From assembly GCA_002254885.1 (NCBI GenBank), contig NJDG01000010.1, positions 1-40,465 on the forward strand: DNA of 40,465 nt, read 5' to 3'. A program made the position numbers and the translations under genes. Position 1 is the stretch's first letter, and the number at the start of each line of letters is the position of its first letter. Below, one piece after another: positions 25,589-33,064 of the stretch. Source of the stretch: Thermoplasmatales archaeon ex4572_165. Its GTDB lineage: Archaea > Thermoplasmatota > E2 > DHVEG-1. The notes under the pieces were generated by a model. The model was given only the letters and a program-made list of their open reading frames with translations, was not told the DNA's origin and ran no database searches.

Positions 25589-26545
25589 ATGACAAATAAA
25601 ACAAAAATGATTGCATTTGGCCCTGTTCCATCAAGACGCCTTGGGCAAAGTTTAGGCATAAATAATATTCCTCCTAAAACCTGTTCATATTCATGTATTT
25701 ACTGTCAAATTGGTAGAACCCTAAATATGAATGTAAACAAGCAGGTATTCTACGAACCAAAAGAGATACTGGAAGAGGTGAAAAATAAAGTAAAAGAATC
25801 AAAGATTAAGGACGAATCTATTGATTATCTTGCTTTTGTGCCAGATGGAGAGCCTACATTAGACATTAACCTTGGTGAAGAAATTGAAATACTCAGTTCA
25901 CTTGGAATCAAAATTGCAGTTATTACAAATTCTTCTTTGTTATGGAAAAAAGAGGTTAGAGATAAGCTATGTAAAGCTGACTGGGTTTCAGTAAAGATTG
26001 ATGCTATAAATAAAGATATCTGGAAGAAAATCGATAGACCTTATAAATCTCTGAAACTTGATAGAATACTAGATGGCATATCAAAGTTTTCAAGAGCTTT
26101 TGATGGTGATTTAGTAACAGAAACAATGCTTATCAAAGATGTTAATGATTCTGAAAAAGAATTAGAAGCTATTGCTGATTTTATCTCTGGGTTAAATCAT
26201 AAAAAGAGCTATATTTCCATCCCGATCCGACCACCAACTGAAAAATGGGTTAAACCCGCAGATGAACAAGAGATAAATACCGCATATCAAATTTTCAAAG
26301 AAAAAGAGATTGATGTAGAATATCTCATTGATTACGAAGGAAATTCTTTTGCATTTACAAAAAATGTTGAAGAAGATCTGTTGAGCATTACCTCAGTACA
26401 TCCAATGAGAAGAGAAGGTGTGGAAGTTTTTTTACAAAAAGCAAATGCAAACTGGGAAGTAATCAAAAAATTACTCGGTGAAAATAAGCTAATTAAGCTG
26501 CAATATCATGGAAAAGATTTTTACATGAAAAAGATAAGAAATTAA
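25589..26545 (+). CDS. Radical SAM protein (COG0731-like)
   Basis: The 318-aa protein has the radical SAM cluster CSYSCIYCQIG preceded by FGPVPSRRLGQSLGINNIPPKTC, the well-known opening of the COG0731 Fe-S oxidoreductase group. DGEPTLDINLGEEIE and KIDAINKDIWKKIDRP follow. A C-terminal region (about 260-318) looks like a small winged-helix domain. The frame opens at a TTG at 25574, but ATG 25589 is at the conserved start. The reaction is unknown. No Shine-Dalgarno is evident, so it may have its own leaderless transcript. Confidence 0.88.
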   Translation: MTNKTKMIAFGPVPSRRLGQSLGINNIPPKTCSYSCIYCQIGRTLNMNVNKQVFYEPKEILEEVKNKVKESKIKDESIDYLAFVPDGEPTLDINLGEEIEILSSLGIKIAVITNSSLLWKKEVRDKLCKADWVSVKIDAINKDIWKKIDRPYKSLKLDRILDGISKFSRAFDGDLVTETMLIKDVNDSEKELEAIADFISGLNHKKSYISIPIRPPTEKWVKPADEQEINTAYQIFKEKEIDVEYLIDYEGNSFAFTKNVEEDLLSITSVHPMRREGVEVFLQKANANWEVIKKLLGENKLIKLQYHGKDFYMKKIRN

Positions 26546-26620
26546 TTGTATTGCTAAATATATTTTAAAATATTTGATTTAATTCATTTGGAATCGTAAT
26601 TTCACAATTTTAATGTAATA

Positions 26621-26905
26621 TTATTCTAAAAGGTGATTAAAAGAATGATCAAATAACCACATATTGAACATATCATATTCATCATTTGCAAGATATTCTC
26701 CAACAGTTATTAGTTCAGGATTCGTAAGTTCATCACCATGAATTTCCAAGAAATCTTTCATTCTGTTACAATATTTTTTGTAGAATTCACATGCAGATAA
26801 AATTGTTTCCTTTGAAATTTCAGGATGATTTTCCAAAATATGGGTGAGTTGTAAAATGCCTGAATCAGTCTCAAAATTACATATTTTACATTTCCATTTT
26901 TTCAT
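26621..26905 (-). CDS. Small zinc-finger-like protein, 94 aa
   Basis: The product starts MKKWKCKICNFETDSG and has His in LTHILENH, giving a C2H2-like CxxC...HxxxxH pattern that probably binds zinc. The rest is an acidic helical segment. GAAGGTT before the ATG is a reasonable ribosome site. It is a lone gene between the convergent radical SAM gene and the divergent flavoprotein gene. I do not recognise the family; nucleic acid binding is possible. Confidence 0.72.
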   Translation of the reverse strand: MKKWKCKICNFETDSGILQLTHILENHPEISKETILSACEFYKKYCNRMKDFLEIHGDELTNPELITVGEYLANDEYDMFNMWLFDHSFNHLLE

Positions 26906-27097
26906 TTATTAACCTTCTCAACCCCATTACGGTTTAGAATTCTAATATTAAATTACTTATAAAGATTGTGGACGATATGAGTAACACCCTCATTTAAGTT
27001 ACATAAAATAAGTTTTTATTATTAATCATCTAGAAATATTTAAGTTGCCAACTGTGATTCGTCTGACTTGTAAAAATCTAAAAAATGTGGTATAGCT

Positions 27098-28231
27098 ATG
27101 GAAAATACAGATGTTTTAATAATTGGTGGCAGTGCATCAGGTATTGTTACCGCGGTTACAGGTAAATCAAATTATCCAGATAAGACATTTATGGTCGTTC
27201 GTAAGGAAAAACAGGTAGTTGTGCCTTGCGGAATTCCTTATATTTTTGGATCTTTAGATGGTAGTGATAAAAATCTCATACCGGATACAGTTTTAGAAAA
27301 TCCAGGTATAAAACTTAAGGTCGATGAAGCAATTTCTGTTGATCTTGAAAAAAAGATATGTAAAACATCTGATGGGACAGAAATTGGTTTTGACAAACTT
27401 GTATTTGCAACAGGTTCAGATACAAAAGTTCCTAATTGGCTTAAAGGTGCAGACAAAGAAAATGTTTTTACCATACCAAAAGACAAAATATATCTTGACA
27501 AGGCTTTATCTAAACTCAAAGATTGTAAAAAAATCGTTGTTGTAGGTGGCGGCTTCATTGGGGTTGAAGTATCTGATGAGCTAAATAAGAAAAATAAAGA
27601 TGTTACTATCGTTGAAATATTACCACATGTGTTATCCCTTGCTTTTGATAAAGAAATGGCTGTTAGAGCAGAAGAAATTCTTAAATCACGTGGTGTAAAA
27701 ATAAAATCCGGTGTTGGAGTAAAAGAAATACTAGATTTTTTCACTAGAAAAACAAGCAGTATTATGCTTGCATCCACAGCTTGTGCTGAGGCAAGAATTG
27801 CTGGTATGAGTCTTTATAAACTTTCGGCTGTAAAGACATTTGGTGGCACAATTGCAATTTTTTCAACAGCAATTGGAGATACTGGCTTTGGAGTAGCAGG
27901 TTTAACAGAAGATATGGCACGTAAAGAAGGTTTTGATATTGTCGAGGGTAGTTTTGAGGGAATTGATAAACATCCTGGAACTTTACCTGGTACAAATAAA
28001 CAGATGATAAAGCTAGTTGTAGCAAAAGATTCAGGTATGATACTTGGTGGTGGTGTTATTGGGGGACTAAGTGCAGGAGAGTTAACAAATATACTTGGAT
28101 TTGTCATTCAAAATAAAATGACCATAAATTCTCTTTTGACTGCTCAAATTGGGACTCATCCATTAGTTACAGCACCTCCAACTGCATATCCTCTAATAAA
28201 AGCAGCTGAGGTTGTTTCAAAGAAGCTCTAA
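27098..28231 (+). CDS. CoA-disulfide-reductase-like flavoprotein with internal deletion
   Basis: The 377-aa pyridine nucleotide-disulfide oxidoreductase has the N-terminal FAD motif DVLIIGGSASG and a redox Cys44 in VVPCGIPYIF (single-Cys type, as in CoA-disulfide reductase/NADH oxidase). LVFATGSDTKVP and the NAD(P)H motif VVVGGGFIGVEV follow. At residues 212-213 (nt about 27730-27737) GVGVKEIL runs straight into DFFTRKTSSIMLAS. Family members have about 70 residues here, ending in the second FAD motif GDCAE, which is missing. The usual length is about 445. The reading frame is kept, so this is a clean in-frame deletion or an assembly collapse. FAD binding would be impaired. Confidence 0.88.
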   Translation: MENTDVLIIGGSASGIVTAVTGKSNYPDKTFMVVRKEKQVVVPCGIPYIFGSLDGSDKNLIPDTVLENPGIKLKVDEAISVDLEKKICKTSDGTEIGFDKLVFATGSDTKVPNWLKGADKENVFTIPKDKIYLDKALSKLKDCKKIVVVGGGFIGVEVSDELNKKNKDVTIVEILPHVLSLAFDKEMAVRAEEILKSRGVKIKSGVGVKEILDFFTRKTSSIMLASTACAEARIAGMSLYKLSAVKTFGGTIAIFSTAIGDTGFGVAGLTEDMARKEGFDIVEGSFEGIDKHPGTLPGTNKQMIKLVVAKDSGMILGGGVIGGLSAGELTNILGFVIQNKMTINSLLTAQIGTHPLVTAPPTAYPLIKAAEVVSKKL

Positions 28232-28243
28232 TAATTGGCCTGT

Positions 28244-28271
28244 AAAAAGAATTTCATTGGAATTTCTTTTT
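28244..28271 (+). terminator. Hairpin and T-run after flavoprotein gene
   Basis: AAAAAGAATTTC (28244-28255) pairs with GAATTTCTTTTT (28260-28271) around an ATTG loop with one mismatch, ending in T5. It lies 13 nt after the stop codon. The remainder of the gap to the cupin gene (28272-28459) has no supported feature. Confidence 0.5.
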
Positions 28272-28459
28272 GATGATGGTTGTAATTCGTCAACCTCATC
28301 TTTTAAAAAATTAAATTTCTAAACAATGAACAGTTATTAAAGAATCTTACTTTTGACGATCCGTTTCATTTTTTAAGGAACATTAATTGAATGTTTTGAA
28401 TGTGAACTATCAAATAATTAAAAAACATAGGGGAAGAGAAAAACTAGGGATATGATATT

Positions 28460-28801
28460 ATGAAACATGTGCATTATACAGATATTGAAGCAGAAATTCC
28501 AGATGTTGATGGATTAAAAGATGTAACTATTCGATGGCTTATTACAAAAAAGGATGGTGCAAAGAATTTTACTATGCGGTTGTTTGAAGTTCAGCCCGGC
28601 GGATATACTCCTTCACATCAACATGACTGGGAACATGAGGTTTTTATTGTAAAGGGATCTGGTGAATTACGCGATAAAGATAGTGCTTATCCCTTTAAGG
28701 TGGGTGATGTTGTTTATGTGCACCCCATGGAATGGCATCAGTTTGTAAATACTGGTGACGATATTTTACAGTTTATTTGTGTGATTCCATATCAATCTTA
28801 A
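28460..28801 (+). CDS. Cupin domain protein
   Basis: The 113-aa single-domain cupin has the two metal motifs: PSHQHDWEHEVFIVKGSG (His, His, Glu) and VHPMEWHQFVN (His). This is the usual 3-His/1-Glu metal site. It is cytoplasmic, and ligand and reaction are unknown; small cupins often bind a metal and sense or convert small molecules. It lies upstream of the DUF302/thioredoxin unit but is separated from it by a T-rich terminator and the dyad promoter. Confidence 0.9.
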   Translation: MKHVHYTDIEAEIPDVDGLKDVTIRWLITKKDGAKNFTMRLFEVQPGGYTPSHQHDWEHEVFIVKGSGELRDKDSAYPFKVGDVVYVHPMEWHQFVNTGDDILQFICVIPYQS

Positions 28802-28807
28802 AACTAA

Positions 28808-28825
28808 TTTTTTTTCTTTTTTTTT
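28808..28825 (+). terminator. Oligo-T terminator after cupin gene
   Basis: T8-C-T9 begins 7 nt after the cupin stop codon. Long T-runs at gene ends are typical archaeal termination signals. Confidence 0.55.
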
Positions 28826-28871
28826 AGTGGAATTTAACATTGTTTTATTACATGGATAGTCATTAATATGG

Positions 28872-28902
28872 TTGTGCTAAATTTTTACACAAACATTATA
28901 TA
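28872..28902 (+). promoter_or_regulatory. Promoter with dyad TTGTGC-N9-ACACAA and TATA box
   Basis: TTGTGC (28872-28877) and ACACAA (28887-28892) flank a 9-nt AT spacer and are followed by CATTATATAGT, as at 24106. It is positioned upstream of the DUF302 gene. It is a candidate operator shared by two transcription units. Confidence 0.65.
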
Positions 28903-28935
28903 GTAAAAAAACAATAATCCTTGTTAAGTGATATT

Positions 28936-29502
28936 ATGTTTGAAAAAATAAAAGAAAAAAACGTACTAAAAAGCAAATGGAGTTATATGATCATTAGTGC
29001 AGTCATAACAATGATTGTTCTTTCTGGAATTATGGTCATAGCAATGAAAACAAGCTCAGATGATCTAATGATCAATGAACATAAAAGTAAATTTAATACA
29101 ATCGAGGAAACAGTTCAGGCAATCTATGATGGAGTAGATGCATTCAATACAGCACATAGCGAAGAAATTGAAGAAATAGGTGCATGGTCTGTTATAGATA
29201 TTTTAAACGTAACAGATAAAATAGTTGCAAAACATCCTGAATTTAGCGACATGAAAGAAACAAAAATACTAAGTCTTTGTAACGCAAAAATTGCATATGA
29301 TATGCTTGGAGAAGACGGAAGAAGAAAAATATCAACTATGATGCCTTGTGCAATTGGAGTATATGAAAAATCAGATGGGATATATATATCAGGTTTCGAT
29401 ATGAACATGTTTGCTATGATCATGCCAAGCAACATTGGAAATGTGCTTAAAGTAGTAGCAGAAGCCGATGCAGAAATACTTTCACATGCAATATCAGAAT
29501 AA
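28936..29502 (+). CDS. Membrane-anchored DUF302 domain protein
   Basis: The 188-aa protein has one N-terminal membrane segment (about residues 14-36, YMIISAVITMIVLSGIMVI) and a DUF302 domain (about 50-188). The domain contains the conserved CNAKIAYDMLG, MMPCAIGVYEKSDGIYISGFD and EADAEILSHA. DUF302 is a small alpha/beta domain of unknown function found in bacteria and archaea, sometimes near sulfur or redox genes. Two Cys (CNAK and MMPC) are conserved in position. ATG 28936 is chosen over an upstream TTG. A thioredoxin gene follows 43 nt later, so a redox partnership of the two is plausible. Confidence 0.8.
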   Translation: MFEKIKEKNVLKSKWSYMIISAVITMIVLSGIMVIAMKTSSDDLMINEHKSKFNTIEETVQAIYDGVDAFNTAHSEEIEEIGAWSVIDILNVTDKIVAKHPEFSDMKETKILSLCNAKIAYDMLGEDGRRKISTMMPCAIGVYEKSDGIYISGFDMNMFAMIMPSNIGNVLKVVAEADAEILSHAISE

Positions 29503-29545
29503 CAATAATATAAAACATAGAAAAATCATCAAGGAGCAAAATAAG

Positions 29546-29938
29546 ATGATTGAACTATTTAAATCAAAGAAAAAGAATAAAGAAAAACCAATTCAACCAG
29601 ATGAATGGCCAAAACATGTAGAAACATTAAATCATGCCTCCTTTGATCAATTCATAAATAAATACCCTCTATCGGTCATTGATTTCTGGGCTCCTTGGTG
29701 TAAACCATGTAAAACAATGCTCCCACGTTTAAGAAGACTTGAAAGATTATATGTGGGAAAAGTCGCATTTGGCAGAGTGGATACTCAAATAGAAAAAGAC
29801 ATTGCAAAAAAATACAACATTATGGGTATCCCACACTTTGGTTTTTTTCATCATGGGAAAAAAATAGGAAGCGCAACCGGAGTGAAATCCGTTGGAGATA
29901 TGAAAGAATTAATTGATACATATCTCTCAAAATATTAA
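29546..29938 (+). CDS. Thioredoxin-family protein
   Basis: The 130-aa protein has the active site FWAPWCKPCKTM, the following KVAFGRVDTQ strand and the cis-Pro IMGIPHFGFF, so it is a complete thioredoxin fold with an N-terminal extension of about 35 residues. The frame extends upstream into the DUF302 gene, but AAGGAG 8 nt before ATG 29546 sets the start. It reduces protein disulfides; a partner on the DUF302 protein or another client is inferred from adjacency. Confidence 0.9.
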   Translation: MIELFKSKKKNKEKPIQPDEWPKHVETLNHASFDQFINKYPLSVIDFWAPWCKPCKTMLPRLRRLERLYVGKVAFGRVDTQIEKDIAKKYNIMGIPHFGFFHHGKKIGSATGVKSVGDMKELIDTYLSKY

Positions 29939-29971
29939 TAACAAATTCATATATGTATCATTGATTTTGTA

Positions 29972-30196
29972 ATGCGAAAAAAAACATTATCGATTCAATG
30001 TAATATCTGTGGAAATGAAATTTTTTTATATGTAAAGTTTGGAAAGGGACATTTAATTCGCTGTTGGAAAAATAAGATCATTAAAGATAATTCAATAAAA
30101 GAAGGAAAACATGTTAAATGTCAATGTGGAAACATTATCGGAATTGATAACAGCGTATTCATAAAAATAAAAAAACAAAATATCAATATTAAATGA
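29972..30196 (+). CDS. Small zinc-ribbon-like protein, 74 aa
   Basis: The basic 74-aa protein has CNICGNEIF and CQCGNIIG, a paired-Cys zinc ribbon, with another Cys in LIRCWKN between them. There is no clear Shine-Dalgarno; a TATA-like stretch (ATTCATATATG) just upstream could give a near-leaderless transcript. It follows the thioredoxin gene by 33 nt. I do not recognise the family. Confidence 0.68.
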   Translation: MRKKTLSIQCNICGNEIFLYVKFGKGHLIRCWKNKIIKDNSIKEGKHVKCQCGNIIGIDNSVFIKIKKQNINIK

Positions 30197-30253
30197 TTCA
30201 TCACAATTATGCAAAATAATAATATAAAAAAATGTAAAAACTAATGTTTTTTG

Positions 30254-30275
30254 TAACTTAGTTTCATTATATATT
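30254..30275 (+). promoter_or_regulatory. Promoter with TAACTTAGTTTCAT motif and TATA box
   Basis: TAACTTAGTTTCAT (30254-30267) abuts a TATA-like ATTATATATT. The same 14 nt recur at 31224 before the next unit. The box lies about 45 nt before the membrane-protein start. Confidence 0.45.
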
Positions 30276-30316
30276 ATGTACAAAGAAATACATAATATCT
30301 AGATGGTGTGAAAAAA

Positions 30317-30961
30317 ATGAAGAATGAAACCTTTAATAATATAACACATGAAATACATGTTTTTCTTATTTTATCAACCGTAAATATCATCTTTGGAGCC
30401 CTTACAATGGCTATTGGAATATCAACATTCATCAACAACATCCAAATGATAATTCCATTTCAAGAAGGATTTTTTCCAAATAGTTTTTTTATTATTTATG
30501 GTGGAATAGCATCCATTATTGGTATCTGGTGGATCATATTAAGTGTATCAAATTTAGATTTTATTACAGATTTAAAAATCGATTTGTACAAAAAACGGAA
30601 AAATATTTCAGATGAACACATCACAAAGACAATCATTCAGATGGTATCTTATTACCGAGAAAACAATAAAACAATCAGGAGGATGATTATCATCAGTAAA
30701 ATCGGAGGATATTTCTTTATTCTAATCGGTATATTATCAATAATTAATACAAGTAAAGATTTTTTAGAAAGCATTATCTGGCTAGATCAATTGCTCAGTC
30801 CACTTGGAATAATTTTAATGTTTATTCTAGGTATTACCAGTCTTTTCATTCCACGTATTTTATCGAAATATAATACAATATGGGATTCTAGAATTTCAGA
30901 AAGCAAAGATGTTGAAAAATTATTTCATCATCAATTGAGGACAGAACAAAATGAAAAATAG
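30317..30961 (+). CDS. Hypothetical four-TM membrane protein
   Basis: The 214-aa protein has about four hydrophobic segments: VFLILSTVNIIFGALTMAIG, FFIIYGGIASIIGIWWIIL, IGGYFFILIGILSI and LGIILMFILGI. A soluble Lys-rich loop of about 50 residues lies between the second and third. GGTG sits upstream; ATG 30317 is preferred over the GTG at 30308. It overlaps the winged-HTH gene by 11 nt, so the two are coupled and may form a membrane-linked regulatory pair. The family is not recognised. Confidence 0.75.
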   Translation: MKNETFNNITHEIHVFLILSTVNIIFGALTMAIGISTFINNIQMIIPFQEGFFPNSFFIIYGGIASIIGIWWIILSVSNLDFITDLKIDLYKKRKNISDEHITKTIIQMVSYYRENNKTIRRMIIISKIGGYFFILIGILSIINTSKDFLESIIWLDQLLSPLGIILMFILGITSLFIPRILSKYNTIWDSRISESKDVEKLFHHQLRTEQNEK

Positions 30962-31223
30962 AAGAACCCAATATGAGATTTATTGGGAGATTCTTACACT
31001 CTGTAAGAATCCAAAAAGTTATACAAAAATCATTAACCACTGTAATCTAAACTCTAAAATTGGAACCCCATATCTTTCCTTTCTTTTAGAAAAGAAATAT
31101 TTAATTTTGTTAGAGGATAAGACTGGTTCTCAATATCAAACAACCGAGGATGCTCACGTTTTTTTATCTCTTTTTTCAAAAATGTATAAAGAGCTTTTTA
31201 ATAAGTATGCATCATCTAAATAA
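30951..31223 (+). CDS. Winged-HTH transcriptional regulator, 90 aa
   Basis: The small basic protein matches the archaeal single-domain winged HTH group (COG3432-like). It begins with RTQYEIYWEILTLCKNPKSYTKII, followed by the recognition helix GTPYLSFLLEKKYL and the wing LLEDKTGSQYQTTEDA. It starts inside the end of the membrane-protein gene (11-nt overlap), indicating translational coupling. It could bind the 14-nt motif that precedes both this unit and the following gene; that is inference. Confidence 0.85.
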   Translation: MKNRRTQYEIYWEILTLCKNPKSYTKIINHCNLNSKIGTPYLSFLLEKKYLILLEDKTGSQYQTTEDAHVFLSLFSKMYKELFNKYASSK

Positions 31224-31251
31224 TAACTTAGTTTCATAGCTCATTATATAG
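31224..31251 (+). promoter_or_regulatory. Second copy of TAACTTAGTTTCAT before a TATA box
   Basis: The exact 14-nt sequence occurs at 31224-31237, just after the winged-HTH stop codon. ATTATATAG lies 6 nt further, about 40 nt before the next start. The distance to the TATA box is about 6 nt longer than at 30254. Confidence 0.45.
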
Positions 31252-31289
31252 TTATTTTTATATTCAATATTTATAAGGTGATAAAAATT

Positions 31290-31667
31290 ATGAAAAAAGG
31301 AATAATACTTGGAATTGGTTTGATAACAATGCTTCTTTTAATCACGCCAGTAATCCCTGCAAATGAATATAATTTAATCGAAAATGCACAAGATCAAATA
31401 ATTAATAATATCGAATCAAAAAATAACTTAAAAGAAACAATTTCTAATACATTGATGCAGAGTATTAATCAAAAAGGATCTCAAAGGATCATATCATTTC
31501 TGTTAAATCTTATAATTTCATTGATATTTTCCGGGATAGCAACAATTTTTGCAATCATATTTGGACCTTTATTAGCAATTTTTGTAAAAATTATTACAGC
31601 CCCTGCAATGATTCTTGCAAAAATTATTGAGCTTATATTTGGCTCAATAAATTCATACAATCAATAA
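31290..31667 (+). CDS. Small exported hydrophobic protein, 125 aa
   Basis: The 125-aa protein has a signal peptide (IILGIGLITMLLLITPVIPA), a short polar helix (residues about 25-60) and a long hydrophobic C-terminal half (about 65-120) that may span or lie in the membrane. AAGGTGATA before ATG 31290 is a good ribosome site. It lies under the second 14-nt motif and upstream of the C1 peptidase. Membrane-active peptide, inhibitor or chaperone roles are all possible; no family is recognised. Confidence 0.7.
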   Translation: MKKGIILGIGLITMLLLITPVIPANEYNLIENAQDQIINNIESKNNLKETISNTLMQSINQKGSQRIISFLLNLIISLIFSGIATIFAIIFGPLLAIFVKIITAPAMILAKIIELIFGSINSYNQ

Positions 31668-31695
31668 AAGAGGCTGAAACAAAAAATCTTAATTC

Positions 31696-31712
31696 TTTTT
31701 TCTATTTTTTTT
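31696..31712 (+). terminator. Oligo-T terminator
   Basis: T6-C-T-A-T8 lies about 30 nt after the stop codon of the small exported protein and before the promoter of the C1 peptidase, so the two genes probably have separate transcripts. Confidence 0.5.
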
Positions 31713-31769
31713 ATTGACAACAACCCACATATTTTATATATAATTCATAATATATTATAATTGAAGATT

Positions 31770-32867
31770 ATGAAATATGCTACAATAATTATACTATTAA
31801 CTCTGCTGATTATCTCTTTTCAACCGCTTATAGTTTCAGAAGAAACAAATACAAATGATTTACCTTCCTTTTTCAGCTGGAGAGATATTGATGGTATTGA
31901 TTATTCAACACCAGTAAAAAATCAGGCACCAGCTCCAACCTGCGAAGCTTATGCATTATGTGCATCATTAGAAACAATACTTCAATATGAAACAAAAGAC
32001 CTTTACACCCCTGACCTTTCAGAAACACATTTGTATTTTTATGCAGGTGGAACATTTGATGCTGGATATGTAAATATTATCGATGCAGCAAACTATCTAA
32101 TGGGTCATGGAGTTCCTGATGAAGGATGCTATCCAGACCCACACAGACCTTATGACTATCCATATACTAGCCTAGAAGGTTGGGAAAATAGAACCGTGAA
32201 AATAACTGAATGGGGTTGGGTAGAACCAAACAATGAAGCAATAAAACAAGCATTAATTGATCATGGGCCACTTGCAGCTTGTTTTTATCTTTACAAAGAT
32301 TTTAATTATTATACCGATGGTATTTATAAACATAAATGGGGCGAAGTAAACAGTGGGCATGTGATGAGTATTTATGGTTATGATGATGGAAAACAGTGTT
32401 GGATTATAAAAAACAGCTGGGGAAAAAGATGGGGCGATAATGGCTGGATTAAAATGGATTACGATTCAACATTGTTTGCAGATTGGTATGGAGAAAACAC
32501 AGGTATCATGTATATTGATGGAGTATATGGAAACATCGAACCAGATGTGCCAAAAGTTTATATTAAGAGTCCTAAAATCTATCATTCTTATTTGTTTGGA
32601 AATAAGTTTTATCAAATACTAAACAATATCCCAGGTATCCCCGAAGCAGCTTCAAGAATTATTGGTTCCATAACCCTTGAAGTCAGTGCTGAAAACACTG
32701 AAAAAATCGAGTTTTATGTCGATGATCAATATCAAACAACAGATGAGGCTGCTCCTTTTGAATGGGCCACTAAATTACCAAAAGGATCGCATACAATTGA
32801 AACCTATGCATATGATTCTGATGGAGATGTCTCAAAGGACCTCCTTGAAGTATTCGTTTTATTATAA
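31770..32867 (+). CDS. Secreted papain-like (C1) cysteine peptidase with Ig-like C-terminal domain
   Basis: The 365-aa protein has a signal peptide (residues 1-22) and a papain core without an I29 propeptide. The core has Gln52 and Cys58 in KNQAPAPTCEAYALC (papain spacing), His197 in NSGHVMSIYGYDD and Asn215 in WIIKNSWGKRWGDNGW. A beta-rich Ig-like domain follows at about 290-365 (KIEFYVDDQYQTTDEAAPFEW). The frame opens at a TTG nine bases earlier; ATG 31770 is preferred. A TATA box (TTTATATATAA) about 30 nt upstream and no Shine-Dalgarno suggest a nearly leaderless mRNA. The enzyme would be exported and may attach through the Ig-like domain. Confidence 0.93.
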   Translation: MKYATIIILLTLLIISFQPLIVSEETNTNDLPSFFSWRDIDGIDYSTPVKNQAPAPTCEAYALCASLETILQYETKDLYTPDLSETHLYFYAGGTFDAGYVNIIDAANYLMGHGVPDEGCYPDPHRPYDYPYTSLEGWENRTVKITEWGWVEPNNEAIKQALIDHGPLAACFYLYKDFNYYTDGIYKHKWGEVNSGHVMSIYGYDDGKQCWIIKNSWGKRWGDNGWIKMDYDSTLFADWYGENTGIMYIDGVYGNIEPDVPKVYIKSPKIYHSYLFGNKFYQILNNIPGIPEAASRIIGSITLEVSAENTEKIEFYVDDQYQTTDEAAPFEWATKLPKGSHTIETYAYDSDGDVSKDLLEVFVLL

Positions 32868-33064
32868 AAATAAGTTTTCAGGGAGTTAAACTTCTGGTTT
32901 ACCCTATTACTTTTGTTCTCATCAACCATTTGCTTTCTTCAACTAAATGGCATTTAAAACCAAGATTACTCCACCTAGTAAATTCCCTTTTAGAGATGTT
33001 TTACACCAATTTTGATTTTCGTATGAACTATATTTTTAAATATTTAATCCATATATGGGCTTTT

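Noticed and set aside
32930-33064. N-terminal extension of the first AAA_14/DUF4143 ATPase
   Set aside because: The added residues are unlike the family, and a TATA-like box lies within them about 27 nt before ATG 33065.
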